Positions 24,478 through 35,280 of a DNA stretch of 64,000 bases are shown here, one piece after another; the stretch's first letter is position 1, and each line of letters starts with the position of its first letter. The notes under the pieces were generated by a model, which searched no databases, had not been told where the DNA came from, and saw only the letters and a program-made list of their open reading frames with translations. The stretch covers positions 1 to 64,000 of the forward strand of contig JASXTE010000209.1 in the NCBI GenBank assembly GCA_030280995.1, in the 5' to 3' direction. The translations under genes and the position numbers were made by a program. Source of the stretch: Hemileia vastatrix (Eukaryota > Basidiomycota > Pucciniomycetes > Pucciniales > Zaghouaniaceae).

Positions 24478-24937
24478 GAAAGAGTCGGCTTGACCATGAT
24501 CTGTTGGAAATGTAGCAAATAAGTGAAGCCTTTGTTCACGATGTTGTATGTTCTGACAGTGACTGGGAAACAGCTGGCTCTTTCCTTCCCTTCTCTTCAT
24601 CCCCGGTCACCATTCTGCCTTCGTCAACACAGTCGAGTAAGCGGGGGTCTGGATGACTTCAATCCATTATGGGATAGTTGTCAGGAGAAAGGGTCAAGCG
24701 AGAAAGACTGGCCGTTGCGAAATACCATCTGTCGGAAATGTAGCAAACGTATGAGTTGTATGTTTCGACAGAGGCTAGAATTGGGAAAAGCCAACTTCGA
24801 TCAGCCATCCACCTTTCGTTCGTTGCCGCCTGTTGGAGCAAACGGAAGGTGGGAGGGTGAAAGGGTTGGCATTTCGCTTCTATCTTTTTAAGATAGAGCG
24901 AATGGTCAAGGTTGCTTGGTTCGGGATCAAACCAAGT
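24478..24937 (+). ncRNA. Candidate structured RNA, tandem unit 1
   Basis: First of two about 455-nt units spaced 634 bp. It shares with unit 2 the blocks GAAAGAGTCGGCTTGAC, GATGTTGTATG, AGCTGGCTCTTTCC, CACCATTCTGCC, TAGAATTGGGAAAAGCCAAC, GAAAGGGTTGGCAT and the 3' hairpin CTTGGTT/AACCAAG. Predicted helices: GGAAA 24566-24570 with TTTCC 24581-24585; ATCC/GGAT at 24662-24675; GCCAAC 24790-24795 with GTTGGC 24865-24870; and inside it a 12-bp stem, 24809-24820 with 24841-24852 (one G-U). The stems are retained in unit 2 with different bases (see findings). A half-unit motif, GGAAATGTAGCAAA plus TTGTATGTT, occurs twice. Strand is assumed; a repeat of mobile-element origin is the alternative. Confidence 0.5.
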
Positions 24938-25111
24938 GACTCTACTTGCTTCGCCACTCACGCTCACAAAGGAGAGTATCCAATTCTTTTCATTTTGCGC
25001 TGCCTTTAATACCCTAGTATCATCACGTTTTTTGGTCTTTTCCTACCTTTCAGTCTCTCTCTTCTTAGACCCTGAAACAGGCTATTCTTCGTCTCTCCTT
25101 CAGAGAGTTGG

Positions 25112-25561
25112 GAAAGACTCGACTTGACTCTCGATCCGACAGAGATGTAGGAAACAAGTGAAGCTAGCCTTCTCGATGTTGTATGATATGACGGTGACTG
25201 AGGAAAAGCTGGCTCTTTCCTCATCCATCTTCACCATTCTGCCTTTGGAGCTTGCAGTTTTCCCTGGAACGTCGTGGACTCTTCAATTCATTGTGGAATT
25301 GTTGCAGGGAGAAGGGCCCGCCGCGGAAGACTACAAGCACCAACCTCTCAGCTGTCTGGAAGTGTAGCAATAGTAGCCCCCGTTGGTGAAATGATTGTAT
25401 GTTCCGGCAGAGGCTAGAATTGGGAAAAGCCAACTTCGGTCAGTCTTCAAGTACTATCAACTCGTCTCTTGACGAGAAGGTAGGAAGGAATGGAAGACTG
25501 AAAGGGTTGGCATGCTAATAGCGCAATGCACTTGGCTGCTTGGTTCGGGATCAAACCAAGC
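25112..25561 (+). ncRNA. Candidate structured RNA, tandem unit 2
   Basis: Second copy. Helices: TGAGGAAA 25199-25206 with TTTCCTCA 25216-25223 (8 bp, loop AGCTGGCTC as in unit 1); CAATTC 25284-25289 with GAATTG 25296-25301; CACCAAC near 25338 with GTTGGTG near 25382; GCCAAC 25429-25434 with GTTGGC 25506-25511; inside it CAGTCTTC 25441-25448 with GAAGACTG 25493-25500 and CTCGTC/GACGAG at 25461-25476; and the 3' hairpin 25539-25560, identical to unit 1. Length differences between the copies are not multiples of three and open frames do not correspond, which argues against a protein. Confidence 0.5.
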
Positions 25562-26649
25562 ACTCCTTTCTTTTGTACTCGTGTCTCAGGGAGAGTGACA
25601 TCTTCCAGGCTTTTCTGCCTTCCGTTGATCGATATTGTCCTCGAAACCTCTTGTGCAACCTTTTGAGCTGTATAAATACTATTTTCGAAATCACCTTCGT
25701 TTTTCATTTCGCAGTTTTGCTCGACCTTTCGTATCTTGTTGCTGTCTTACTTTCTTTTGTTTCGCGCGCTTTTCTCCTCGATTGATATCTGGCGTATCAG
25801 CTTCGATCCCTTTTGACAGATACAGATCGTAATCATTGAGCGGCCTATCAACATGAGAAAGGTTGGTTGATCACCCTTTTGCGAGCGATTATGACTCTTG
25901 AATCGATGAACTGGTTGGAACAGTGGCAAGAAAGTAAGTAGCCAATCAGGAGGCGCGACATCGACAGCTAACCTGCTCTGTTCTTGACCGAGGATCTAGT
26001 GCTTTGCATCATCAGCTCCAGAAAGAGACTATTATCATTCAAGATGGGGAATTGAATCTCTAGAGCTGCTTTGAAATTCGGCAGCTTCTCAACTCAAGTC
26101 GGCAAACAAGCTGGAACTTTTGTCTCCTTCGTAGAATCCGTCGCCACTCTACTACTGCTTGTATAGCTGCTTTAAGACCATCAAATACGGTTCTGACTAT
26201 CTTCCAGACCTGATTTTGACGTAGGGTCATCTCTCGATCTGCTCTTTCCCAAACTTCTTGCTCTAGTCGGCGAGATTTGCAGGTTAGCTTGAGACTAGAG
26301 ACTGATGATAAGCTATATCCTATCTGACTGCCCGACAAAATAGATGGAAGAGAGTTAGGCAGACTCTCGATCATCGAAACAACGAAGCTGAAGTCAGGCT
26401 GAAAAAAAACGAGGGGAATGTCGATCATATTATATTGCGAAGAGACGTCATCAAAGATGACGATATACCAGAATCGAGCGTCAGAGAATTAAAGGGAACG
26501 ACGAGTATGTAGAAAGAAAGAAGACGACAATGGAAAAAAGGGAGTGGAAGCGAGACTTTGTTGTGAAACACTATCAGCGAGAAGGACGACGGAGACGGGA
26601 TGTAGAATACAGATATGTGACCAGAGAGAATTGGAATCCATAGAAATGT
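25562..26649. other. Gene-poor region, no gene seen
   Basis: About 1.1 kb. It contains TGTATAAATACTATTTT near 25670. A minus-strand frame at 26060-26428 starts beyond the likely end of the next gene; it has protein-like composition but no recognisable family and no clear splice link, so it is not called. Confidence 0.35.
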
Positions 26650-29600
26650 CTAAAAGGAGATGTCGAGAGATGGTCTGTGTGGAATGAAAAGAGAAGGGGA
26701 GAAAAGATTGTCAGCACCGAATATGTAATGAGGTAATCTGAAGTCGAAAACTCACTCGAAATCGCAAACGCTTGCACCTTGAACTTCTCTACCAGCATTC
26801 CAATCAGCTAGCAGTTTGTCCAAAGAGTTCTGAAAGGCTGAAGTTGGGTCAAATTGACCAGGAGGGAGGTGCATTTGAACCAAGAGACGACGGAAAGAGA
26901 CGTGGTTGGCATTGTTACCTAGATAGGAGATGATGCCCTCCGAACGAGTCATATCATTTCCAACCAAGAAAGATCCCCATTCCAGAGTACGAGCAATGTC
27001 TCTGTAGGAAGTATCCCAAGATCTAGCGTCCTCGATGTACTGGCAAGTAGCTTGACGCCTCTGAAAGTCTTCCTCCATGCTCTCGAGAGCGAGAGAGACT
27101 GTGAAGAATATGAAGAGGGAAAAGATTAGAACAATGAATTGAATAAGACGCTTCGTTGTTCCACTCACCTGCTGTAAAAGCATTTGCCTTTCTAATAGCT
27201 CTTCCAATAAAGTGGGAAATCTCGAAAGAGAACGCAAAGCATCCGTGAACAGATTGTTTAGCAGCCTGCAGAACAAGTTCATAAAGTTCCATTCCAGCTG
27301 CAGCTTCTAGAATCTTCAAAGATTCGTTTACTCCAACATCTTCTCCCATATGATGTCAAAGACTTGTCGACAGAAAACCTTGGAACCATCTCTCATTAAG
27401 GAGTCTTGTTCAACTTCTTCGGAATCCAAAGCTCTGAAAGAGACTTGATTTCCAGCAATGTTGATGGCAGCATCCTTTGAGAACAAGAGTTCCTTGAGAA
27501 GATCCGTCATTGCTGCAGAGAAAGAAGTGAGAGAGGAAGAAGGATTGAGAAGATTCAACGAGTATGTGAGAGAACGGTCTAACAATGGAGAAAGCTCCAC
27601 TGGCTGAAGCGCATGTAAATAGCCAGTGATCGACTCTTGGAATGGGAACTTACGAGGTAAAGAGATGTCAGATCCATCGAAGCTGAAGAACTGCTTTTTG
27701 ATGATCTTCAAAACGAACTGAGGATTTTGCATCATCCAAAGCTCGATGACCTCGTCGATCGTGCCTGGAAAGGAAGGGTAGTCGAAAGAGTGAAGATTTG
27801 GAAGAAGTGGCGAGAACGTAGAAGTGCTTGAGCACATTGTTCTGGAGACGAGCCCGCTTCCTTTTTGGATCAATGACTCACGATCCTGGCAGTCGATTTG
27901 AGGTAGAACTTCCAAAAGAACTGCTCTGACCGAAGGTTTACAAACTTCACGTCCTTTGTTTTGAAGAGCACAGAGGCGATCGATTCCGTCGACAAACCAG
28001 GTTTGAATCACTGAGATTGAAAGAGAGCAAAGCAAAGAGTATGGCTGGTGAGAATCTGCAGTGTGCGAGAAGAGATTCGAAATCACTCACCTGCATTCGA
28101 GATCGACTCTTGGACTTGACATTCAGGTCCAGATTCACCTTCTCTGGATCCTCCAGCAGCTGGAATCAAAGCAGCTGGAGCCAAGCTATCTTCCGAACCG
28201 TCTCCGAAAAGATTAGATGGAGAGTCGTATTGAATGTATTCGTCAAAAAAACGATCTGCTTCTTGTTCTGGATCTTGAGAACCTCCTTGGTGATGACGAG
28301 AGGCATTTAGTAAGTTGGCACTGTATTGGACCAATGCATCCAAGAATGGAGTAGAGACAGCTTCGTGAACTGGCGGAGTAGCGACTGATCGAGAATAAAG
28401 AACAAAGAAGAGAGATCGGGGGAGAGAAAGTCAGAGACAGACTTCGACGTCGAACAGAAATCCAAAAACTTCTGACGGGTTTGAACTGTATAAGAACTCG
28501 ACTTCTTTTCTCCGTTTGCGAGAACAGAACCAATTTTCAGCTCATGAAGCCACTCACCTGTAGAAGCTGCTTGATCAACACCCGATTCATCTTCTCGGAC
28601 CAAAATATGTCTGAAGATATCTGCAAACTTGCGAACTTCATTAATGACAGATTCCTTATCACCAGCACCGAGATTGTTCAAAGCATCACGATCGGAAGAA
28701 GTCAATTCCTTGTTGATCTCAGAGACGATGAAGTCCTCTGAGATAACGTTACCAGCAGCTTCAAAGCCGATCTTTCTGAGCAGATCACTGATTCTGTCGT
28801 CGACTGAATGAGTGGGAGAGGTAGGACAAAGAAGAGAGTTTGCGTCAGTGAGTTCTGAACTCGACGGATCAAATCCTAGCATTCTCCTAATAGTCAAGTG
28901 ATCTCGAATCTCGTCTACTCACATGGGACCGAGAGAGGAGCTCCATCATTGTCATCTTCAGATCCAGATCCAACTTCAGCTTCAAGTTCAGGTTCGGATT
29001 CGGAGACTTGAGGGTTGTTGTAGTGTTCTGTGTGATTGGAGAGAAGTAAGGATGAAAGGATGGTCTAAGAATCACAGAACAAACATTGCGAAGACGACCC
29101 AAGACATCGAACTTACCAGCTCCCTCTACGATAGGTACATAGCCCCAATCACCGTGAGCACCTTGAGGACCTGCGAGTGAGAACAAGAGCCATGCAGAAG
29201 AGAGAGAGGTGGAATGTCAATGAAGGATTCAAAGAGGCAAGGATCGTGAGCTGCTGGCGACTCTACTCACCTTGATTGGAATGACGAGAAACAAGATCAC
29301 CTGAGGATAGAGAAAGACGAAAGACGCAGAAGAGATGAGGAGGTGAAGAAGAGGACGAGTGGGATGTCAGATGGAGGTCTCACTTCGAAAGGCAAGATTG
29401 CAAGCTTCAAATAGGAGCAGATAAGGTTCTTCCAACAGATTGTTTGCTTTCAAGACTATGAGAGCTTGACTTGAACTCTTCTCTTTCATCAACCTATCAC
29501 TGCCATTCTGAAGATTGATCCTACTTCAACTCGAAGCCATAACCCATTCCGCCTACATCTACACACTTTTACTCACTGAGGCTAGCCGAGACATCACTCA

Positions 29601-30160
29601 GATTTCCATCAGCATCAACTTGATTGCCACCGTTGTTGTTTCCATCGACTTGAGCTGGAGGTTCATCTTGAGATGCAGATTCATCTAGAGATGGAGCTTC
29701 TTCTTGGTCTGCTGGATTGGGATCGACCTCTTCTTCAACCTCTTCTTCATCTTCAGCCTCTTCTTCATCCCCATTCTCTTCTTCATCCCCTGCTTCATAA
29801 CCAAGATTACTTTCTTCTTCTCCTTGAGATTCCAACTCTCCATTCCCACCATTCAGATTGGATTGAGTGTTAGCATTTCCAACTGGCTCTCCTTTGTCAG
29901 ATTGGTCACCGAGACCAGATTGAGATGAGCTAACAGAAGAGAGAGAAGTGGCAGTCGAACTTGATCTTAGAATGGAGTTGAGAGTAGTAGCGGTACGATC
30001 CAAGGAAGAAGATGAAGAAGTAGTAGCGATTCCAACAGTGGCAGGTTCAATGTTGTTTGTTGGTTCATCCTCCTCCTCCTCTTCTTCCTCTTCGTCTTCG
30101 TCGATGTTGCTGATGGTTGGAGGAACTGGATTGTTGAGGAATAGAAGTTATTGGGTCCAT
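26650..30160 (-). CDS. Unrecognised large protein with acidic N terminus, about nine exons
   Basis: Exons (minus): 30160-29577, 29300-29271, 29170-29117, 29027-28923, 28886-28558, 28384-28091, 28010-27169, 27098-26756, 26674-26650; the last is a 25-nt exon chosen because it closes the frame (PSLDISF stop). The ATG at 30160 begins MDPITSIPQQ, but a one-base slip near 30100 is needed to join it to the acidic run that follows. Two more one-base slips are inferred, at the exon 4/5 junction and near 27333 (GAG GTA read as GAGTA). The N-terminal 250 residues are Glu/Ser-rich; the rest is helical, for example RISDLLRKIGFEAAGNVI, VRAVLLEVLPQIDCQDRESL and FPFQESITGYLHALQPVEL. It looks like a nuclear scaffold or complex subunit; no family was identified. 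Confidence 0.6.
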
Positions 30161-30854
30161 TTTGAAAGATGAGAGAATGGATGAGAGAGAGAGAGAAAGA
30201 GAGAGATCCAACAGACTTTCCGCCTAATCTCTGCCTGCCTCCTTGTTGGTTTATCTGTCCACACACTGAAAATTTTCGTATCCCCTTTTCTAATTCTCGG
30301 TCACGGAAAAGGCAAGGAACGGCGAGGTGAGTTGTTATCGACTCGTCCTAGCTGTCAACAGAATAAGTGAAACCAATAGAATCCCTCTTTTCTAAGCTCG
30401 AGATGCAACGTCACAACGGGATCGAATGCCGCTCAGGGACGACTGCAGCCAAGATTTGAGAGAGGAAAGCAATTGAATTTTGCTGAGGTAGGGCTACAGA
30501 AGAGAGTCGAGAGAAACCTGATAAAGCCTGGTATTTTGACACTTCGAAGTCGAGAAGCGAAAGAAGTGCGAAGGATCGATCCACTTTGACAAATGTTGGC
30601 TTCTCTCTGCTGATGACGGAGAATTAGACATACTGTTCTTGATTCGACATAGATTCACTGAGAAGAGGAATGGTTTGAGTAGACGAGGCGAAAGATTCGG
30701 ATCAGGCGTGGGTTAAAAGGTGAGTGGCAAAAGACGATGGTTAATGATGAGGAGTTCGGGAAGAAAGAAGTATTTGCTGTCTACGACTCGGATTCCGTCG
30801 AAGAAATCAGATAAGAGGTTACATTCAGGAAGATATTTGATCAAAAGTAGAACC
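30161..30854. other. Intergenic region, no gene seen
   Basis: About 700 bp between the start of the acidic protein gene and the end of F-box paralogue B. The right-hand 130 bp (30720-30854) still resembles the terminal exon region of paralogue A but is out of frame, as expected for a decayed 3' exon. Confidence 0.4.
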
Positions 30855-33143
30855 TTATTTGAGTCTGAAGAAGATGAGAGCCGATTCGTGCACACAACTT
30901 TTCACTCTGTAGAATTGAGCAAGGATAGCGAAACAGAGATGGAGACAGTCAAGGTCAGCGTGAATCTGCTTCAATCGGAAAGAGATATCGTTCAGATTGA
31001 AATTTGGACACTAGGAATGAGGTTCTACTCACTGCAATTGTTTCGAAAGTTGCGAACATTGTTTTGAAGCCATGAGATCGCGCTCTCTTCCGACGTGAGT
31101 GGTACGTTCACATCTATATACTCTACCAAGGATGTCTGGAGAGAAGCAAATGCAACATCTTGACCTGAAGGTGGCGAAAGAGCGGAACCAAAGTCCCCTG
31201 AGGCTGACAAGAAAACATCTCTCCAAGAGAGAGCGCGATGAACAGCCATTCTGCTGGAGACCATCGATGCTAGAGCTGTGGCTGAAATAGCAGATCCAGT
31301 GGGTTCTTCGGCCTCTTTGTTCTGTGTTCCAAAGATGACTTTCTTGAGCTCCGGAAACACGAAGTGATCCTTGTACCCTGCTTCAACTGCTTCTCTTGAT
31401 TGAATAGAGAGCAATCTAATGAATTGATTCCAAAACCCGGATGGAGTTGACATTGGTAGTAGAAGGTGCAGGCTATGAAGATGTTCCCAGTCTTTCATCG
31501 CCTCGATCAAGGAGGTGGCTGCCTCTTCCGTTGGTTCCACTAGCAAAGAATCTACGGTGAAGATCTTTGGTGAGGATTCTGGCTTGAGGAAAGAAAGATC
31601 CTTGGGATTCAGATTTTCCAAGTAGAGTTGCTGAAGTTTCGGAGCTTTGAAGTTCTTGAAGAAAAGCTGCAATTTGCGTCCTCAGTCGACTGAGGAATCT
31701 GCTCTAGACGTAGATATTTGAGATAAGGGAGGTCAAAAGAAATTGATCCCATGCCTTGCACCTCATCTCCCTCCGTCCATGGAAGTTCCAAATGCACTAG
31801 ACTTGAATTTGAGCTGAGTAACTTGACAATGAAATTGGATCCGATTTCGTCACTACAGATGGTCACGTCAGTTGCCTCTTGAAGTCGATCCACTAGAGCA
31901 TCATCGCAAAGCAAACTCTCGGCTCCACCGTTCCAGACCAATATGCGGAGCTTTGGCTTCCAAGAGGCTACGAATGTTATCGCATCGTCATAAGGGGGGT
32001 GGAATGTCTCCCCTGCCACGAAATTGGTTGAAGAGAGGACCGTAAGAGAAGGACATTGAGAAGCTATTCCGACGATGAACTTGCACAGCTCTCTGTTGTG
32101 TGCAACTGACAGGGATCGTAGTGATCCACAAGAAGGTAGAATCAGTTCGTGGAGTTGTTCTTTCTCTGGGTCAGTCACTTCTTCCTTGATCTTGAGAGTG
32201 ATCGACTGGAGTGAATTACTACTCTTCTCTCCGAACGTCTTGATTCCTTTCGTGATGTTGGAGACTTTTCCTTCCATTTCAAAGTGTCGAAACAGACTTT
32301 GAGCTTCCAGAATAGACTTGTTCAATGACTTGCAGACCGAGGTTCCAATTAGAAGTGAAGGGGAATCGTTCAGGGACATCGTCTTGACAAAGAGTTCCGG
32401 AGAGAGTCTGTCGAAAGGGCTCTTGAGCTGACGATTCTTTGAATTCTCCATCTCTTGTTTGAGCTCCACTAGACCTGGGTCTTTCAGATGAGAGATAAAT
32501 GATTCTTCTTCTTGAGGAGGGAGATGTTGAGCAATCTCGAGATGATGGAGAGCCAAAGCCAAAAAGTTGAACGTCGCTCTGAGATGAGTCTGCGTGACAA
32601 AAGAGAAACACGAACAGAAGAAGAGTTAGATCGACACTCTTTGAAGAACTTGACCTCTCGTTAGAACATCAAACTTACCTCACGAGTCTTCTTTCCTAGC
32701 AAAGCTTTCTCGACATCCTTTGCAGCCTTGTGGACTTGACCAAGCCTCTCCAGCCCGACACTTCTGAGTAAGAGTGGTTGAATTATATCGAGAGGATTTG
32801 AGTCAATCAGCTGAACGAGGGGAAAGAAAGAGAAAGGGAATCATCAGTAAGCTGGCTGAGAGAATGAGTAGTAAAAGAACGAAGAAGTTAGAAGAGCAGC
32901 ATTCTGACTTTCGAAGTCCTATCATTAATCGAAACTTCCTAATCGGCTTCTTCTACTATTGGTATTCACCTCTGTGCATATATCTACTCCAGTCTTGAAA
33001 TCCAGCCTGTCGAGAGCAGCCTGAGCTCTCTGTATCGAGTCGTCTTTGTTCTTTGCGATTCCATTCTCTTCAGTAGCAGTCCTCTTTGCAGCTGGCTCGT
33101 CTGCTGCTTCTGGATTGGATCTCTTTGATCTTCTGGTGCTCAT
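30855..33143 (-). pseudogene. F-box/TPR-like protein, paralogue B (frameshift)
   Basis: Same architecture as paralogue A: exons (minus) 33143-32970, 32810-32679, 32589-31033, and a short terminal exon 30904-30855. N terminus MSTRRSKRSN; TPR-like exon 2 (LLLRSVGLERLGQVHKAAKD); F-box LKSPFDRLSPELFVKTM with SVCKSLNKSIL. One base is missing in the run read as AAAA at about 31662-31665 (minus: TGC AGC TTT TCT TCA versus TGC AGC TCT TTC TTC in C), shifting the frame; the correct frame resumes FFKNFKAPKLQQLYLEN and runs to the end. The terminal exon keeps its splice site but stops after about 16 residues, where A continues for about 117. Paralogue B shares its 5' side with the METTL gene, not with the duplicated promoter of A and C. 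Confidence 0.75.
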
Positions 33144-33373
33144 TTTGTAGCTATCCTGTCAATCAAAACGAGATTCGTATGCTTGAAGGATGTGGTTGAG
33201 AGAGAATTAGAGAAGCTGCAGCGCTGCAGCGCTGCAAACTTTGCTTTCGTTCTCTTTTCCTTTTCTTCATCGGCGTCGGCGTTTGATTCTTTTCTTCTTC
33301 CTGAAAAGATTTCTTCTTCTTCTTTCTCATTAACATCTCAGCAACGTTGTAGGCTAAAACATCTCCCTCCAAT
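33144..33373. promoter_or_regulatory. Shared divergent promoter F-box B / METTL with GC palindromic repeat
   Basis: 230 bp between two start codons pointing away from each other. At 33216-33236 there is a nested palindromic run, CTGCAGCGCTGCAGCGCTGC, made of overlapping CTGCAG and AGCGCT sites. It stands out from the CT-rich surroundings and could be a factor-binding element. Confidence 0.4.
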
Positions 33374-34630
33374 ATGAACTCAATCGTCCAAGATCCAGAT
33401 CCAGAGCAAACTAACATCGAAAGTCTTCTCTCTAAAGATCGACGAGTAGCTTCAGAATTCACCATCTCTCAAAGTATAAAGGCTCCCTCCAGACAATGGG
33501 ATGTCTTCTACAAAGCTCATCAGCAGAATTTCTTCAAAGATAGGCATTGGACGCATAAGGAATACTCTGTGTTGGCAGACGATCAGGAAAAGGAGATCGA
33601 TCTGCAAGACTCTCTGACCAAGAGTGCCGCTGAAACGGGAGGTGGGAATAGTCCAGTTCTTCTAGAGGTAAGTGATGATATGATCAGAAAAGGTGACTGA
33701 ACAATCAGTAGAAGAGTCGTCTCCTTCGCTGACTCTGTCCATACTCCATTTCAATTTTCATCCTCTCGTCTTCTCGCCTCTTCTCTTCAGGTCGGCTGTG
33801 GAGGTGGCAACATGTGCTTTCCTGTCAGTAGCTCCTTGAAAAAGAGATATTCTAAGAACATCATCTCTCGTGCCTGCCACTGACTTTTGCTCTTTGAGTC
33901 TCTTGCTTCTTTCCCTTTCAGCTTCTCGAAAAGTATCCAGATCTCAAAGTACACTGTTGCGACTTCTCTCCTAGAGCAGTGGATTTAGTCAAGGTGCGAT
34001 TACTGTTTTCTGTGATATTGTCGGAAAAGTGAAGGAAGAGGAGTCGTTTAGATTCTTCACCCTTTCCTGGGACGGGTCATTTCTGACCTCAAAAAATAAC
34101 CCTTCTCTGTTTCCTCTTCCACACAGACACATCCAAATTACGATCCAGAAAGAGTCAATGTCTTCGTTTACGACCTCACAACATCTCCGAGTCAACTTCC
34201 ACAAATCATCTCTTCGTCAAGTCTGCCCCCTCCAACTTTCATCTCGACGATTTTCGTCCTTTCAGCGATTCAACCAGATCTACATCTTCAAGTCCTATCT
34301 TCACTAGTCTCTCTACTTCCAAAAGGAGGCTCATTGTTATTCAGAGACTATGCATATGGCGATCTAGCTCAGCTGAGGTTTCATTCTACCACTCCAGGGA
34401 GCAACAAAGTTGAATGGCATGAACCGAGTCTTTTGAATAAAGAGAAACACTGGTATAAGAGAGGTGATGGAACTCTAACTTATTTCTTCAAAAAGGAGGA
34501 ACTGGAAAATTTTGCGGAGAAATTGGGATTGGAACGAGAAGTTAGGATCTTGGAGAAAGTCATCAAGAATAGGAAGATGGAGTTGGAGATGAAACGAAGA
34601 TGGGCTCAAGTCGAATGGAAGAAGGTTTGA
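33374..34630 (+). CDS. METTL2/6/8-type tRNA (cytosine-32 N3) methyltransferase
   Basis: SAM-dependent enzyme of the Trm140/METTL6 group, which makes 3-methylcytidine at position 32 of tRNA-Thr and/or tRNA-Ser. Exons 33374-33667, 33791-33823, 33922-33993, 34127-34630, all in phase; about 300 residues, close to METTL6. The family-specific N-terminal motif is present (RQWDVFYKAHQQNFFKDRHW). SAM-binding motif I is LLEVGCGGGNMCFP across the exon 1/2 junction, followed by LKVHCCDFSPRAVDLVK. Post-I motif: FISTIFVLSAIQPDLH; then LPKGGSLLFRDYAYGDLAQL and HWYKRGDGTLTYFF, both hallmarks of the family. The frame is intact. There is no serine-tRNA or actin-binding extension, so it looks METTL6-like, but substrate choice is inference. 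Confidence 0.9.
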
Positions 34631-35280
34631 ATAGGTCTCTTTCCTCTGGCCCTCCCCTTTGCGAAATCTCCAAACCTTACTGTGCCTATTCATGGCTTAA
34701 ATTTCCCGACATGATCACTCTCTGATGTCCACTCTCGGGGTCGACCCAGAAAGTCGACCCTCAATACTCCTTGAACAGGATCCGGTCGAGCTGTTTTGCG
34801 ATCAGATCGTTTGAACAACTACTTGGAAGGCGATAGAGAGATAGAGACTTGAACATGTTGATAATTTGGGTTTCTAAAGTACAACTGTATGTGAAAGAGA
34901 GAAAGGGAAGAAAAAGGAATAAAGAGAAATAGAGGCAGAGAGCCGAGAAGAGAAGATGTAGAGAATATTTACTAGAAAGAAAGGAAGTGACGACTGAATC
35001 GAAGCTTGAAAGTTGCTTGGAACAGAGGAAAGCGATCGTAGAACCGGCTTTGAAAGGCAGGCAAAGTGTAGGTTTGGAGGGAAGAACTAGGAGTCAAAGT
35101 TGAGAAGTGATGTTCAAGCTTCTATTGAAAGCAAAGAGGTTCCAAGATCAATGGTTTGAGATTGGAACTTCGGAATCCTTGAAATCCAAAATTGAGGAAA
35201 GATCCCATTGAAAGGATTCCATATCTGAGAATAAGATCCCACCAACTTCTCTTCCCTCTCTCTCCAACTTGTTTTCCCTT
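34631..35280. other. Convergent 3' intergenic region
   Basis: About 650 bp between two genes that face each other. It includes a short inverted repeat near 34740 (GGGGTCGACCC-AGAAAGTCGACCC, i.e. GGGTCGAC with GTCGACCC). No gene is seen. Confidence 0.4.

Noticed and set aside
24659..24967. Minus-strand 102-codon open frame across repeat unit 1
   Set aside because: It does not correspond to an equivalent frame in unit 2; inter-copy length changes are not multiples of three.
24478..25561. Telomerase RNA, RNase P RNA or SRP RNA for the tandem structured repeats
   Set aside because: No telomere-template sequence, no recognisable RNase P CR motifs and no SRP Alu/S-domain signature could be found; two tandem copies would also be unusual for those genes.
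26060..26428. 122-codon minus-strand frame downstream of the acidic protein gene
   Set aside because: Protein-like in places, but the upstream gene closes neatly with a 25-nt last exon, and no family or splice link supports this frame.
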